A DNA stretch of 64,000 bases from an uncultured Lachnospiraceae bacterium (GTDB lineage Bacteria; Bacillota; Clostridia; Lachnospirales; Lachnospiraceae), in the NCBI GenBank assembly GCA_905209075.1, contig CAJLRL010000011.1, forward strand, positions 10,376 to 74,375, read 5' to 3'. The notes beneath the pieces are model-generated. The model made no database searches, was not told the origin of the DNA, and saw nothing but the letters and a program-made list of their open reading frames with translations. The translations under genes and the position numbers were made by a program. This document shows, piece after piece, positions 63,784 to 64,000 of this stretch (position 1 is the stretch's first letter; every line of letters begins with the position of its first letter).

Positions 63784-63900
63784 TTATATATTTATATTCC
63801 CATAGTTGTTTAAAAACGCGCCTTTTTCGCATGGTCTGCCATACAGATATCCCTGCATATAATCTACATGGATTTCTTTCATTGCGCAACCCTCTAACGC
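63784..63900 (-). pseudogene. C-terminal remnant of an EAL-domain protein
   Basis: On the minus strand the frame ends 'KEIHVDYMQGYLYGRPCEKG' followed by 'AFLNNYGNINI' and a TAA at 63784-63786. The 'D-Y-(M/V)-Q-G-Y-L-(Y/F)-G-R-P' ending is the signature C-terminus of EAL cyclic di-GMP phosphodiesterases. Upstream sequence loses the EAL pattern within about ten codons and runs into a terminator hairpin, so only a scrap survives. Confidence 0.6.
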
Positions 63901-63908
63901 ACCACAAC

Positions 63909-63951
63909 AAAAAGCCTCACAGCATATCAATAATGCTTGTGGGGCTTTTTT
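63909..63951. terminator. Bidirectional-looking rho-independent terminator
   Basis: AAAAAGCCTCACAGCAT paired with AATGCTtGTGGGGCTTTTTT with one bulge. It probably ends the FadR-type gene transcript and blocks reading from the window edge. Confidence 0.75.
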
Positions 63952-64000
63952 AAAAAGTTTTTCTAAACTCGTATGTACAATTTTTCTATTTCTTTTCCAA

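Overview
The window looks like a chromosome segment of a low-GC, anaerobic, spore-lineage Firmicute of the family Lachnospiraceae (Clostridia). The basis is gene content and order: the hup - S4 RNA-binding - yabP - divIC - spoIIE - tilS - hpt - ftsH block, a SPOCS/LysM protein, Veg, a DUF4317 protein, a SEC-C methionine aminopeptidase, and a maltodextrin locus with a lipoprotein alpha-amylase. No rRNA operon or CRISPR array was seen. One tRNA (Tyr) is present. The species cannot be named from the sequence alone.

Layout. 1-2.3 kb: tail of an ABC exporter operon. 2.4-6.4 kb: an aminotransferase and a TetM-like ribosomal GTPase fused to a Rae1/YacP-type NYN nuclease. 6.6-14.9 kb: DUF4317, methionine aminopeptidase, a SurA-N-like protein, YqeY, an NlpC/P60 hydrolase, SPOCS/LysM, Veg, a lipoprotein and PlsC. 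15-23.3 kb: malQ-malE-malF-malG plus an amylase, with a divergent LacI regulator; a LacI-type operator sits inside the malQ promoter. 23.3-25.3 kb: a lipoprotein with an HExxH metallopeptidase motif. 25.4-35.7 kb: tRNA-Tyr, a 149-bp multi-stem palindromic element, a 2452-residue Ig-like surface protein and a 655-residue protein with cell-wall-binding-like repeats, preceded by a 700-bp noncoding region with a long imperfect palindrome and a duplicated promoter segment. 35.7-48.3 kb: ftsH/hpt/tilS/spoIIE/divIC/yabP/hup, a PEGA lipoprotein, a CotS-like protein, cca and proS. 48.4-54.1 kb: an accessory island bounded by a perfect 86-bp direct repeat and by a complete and an internally deleted IS1634-type element, carrying decayed ICE genes, a 54-bp scrap of the tuf 3' end and an MFS efflux gene. 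54.1-58.1 kb: a second MFS gene, a tandem-duplicated HTH/TPR (RRNPP-like) regulator and a previously unlisted 51-residue secreted-peptide gene. 58.1-64 kb: AzlCD, LysR, an AI-2E permease, a GGDEF protein, a FadR-type regulator and a remnant EAL C-terminus.

The most interesting signal is at 55.4-57.9 kb. The regulator gene and the small peptide gene converge. Each has the same inverted repeat (ATGGAA...TTCCAT) centred about 55 bp upstream of its predicted transcription start, next to a -35 region. This is what a self-activating peptide quorum-sensing circuit would look like. The regulator is unusual in carrying two HTH domains and two TPR-like halves in one chain, possibly a covalent dimer. 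An efflux gene shares the regulator's promoter region and an MFS remnant lies on the far side.

Other points worth a second look are the GTPase-nuclease fusion, the 86-bp duplication flanking the island (IS1634 relatives are known for unusually long, variable target duplications), the dispersed palindromic repeats, and the regulatory region of the surface-protein operon.
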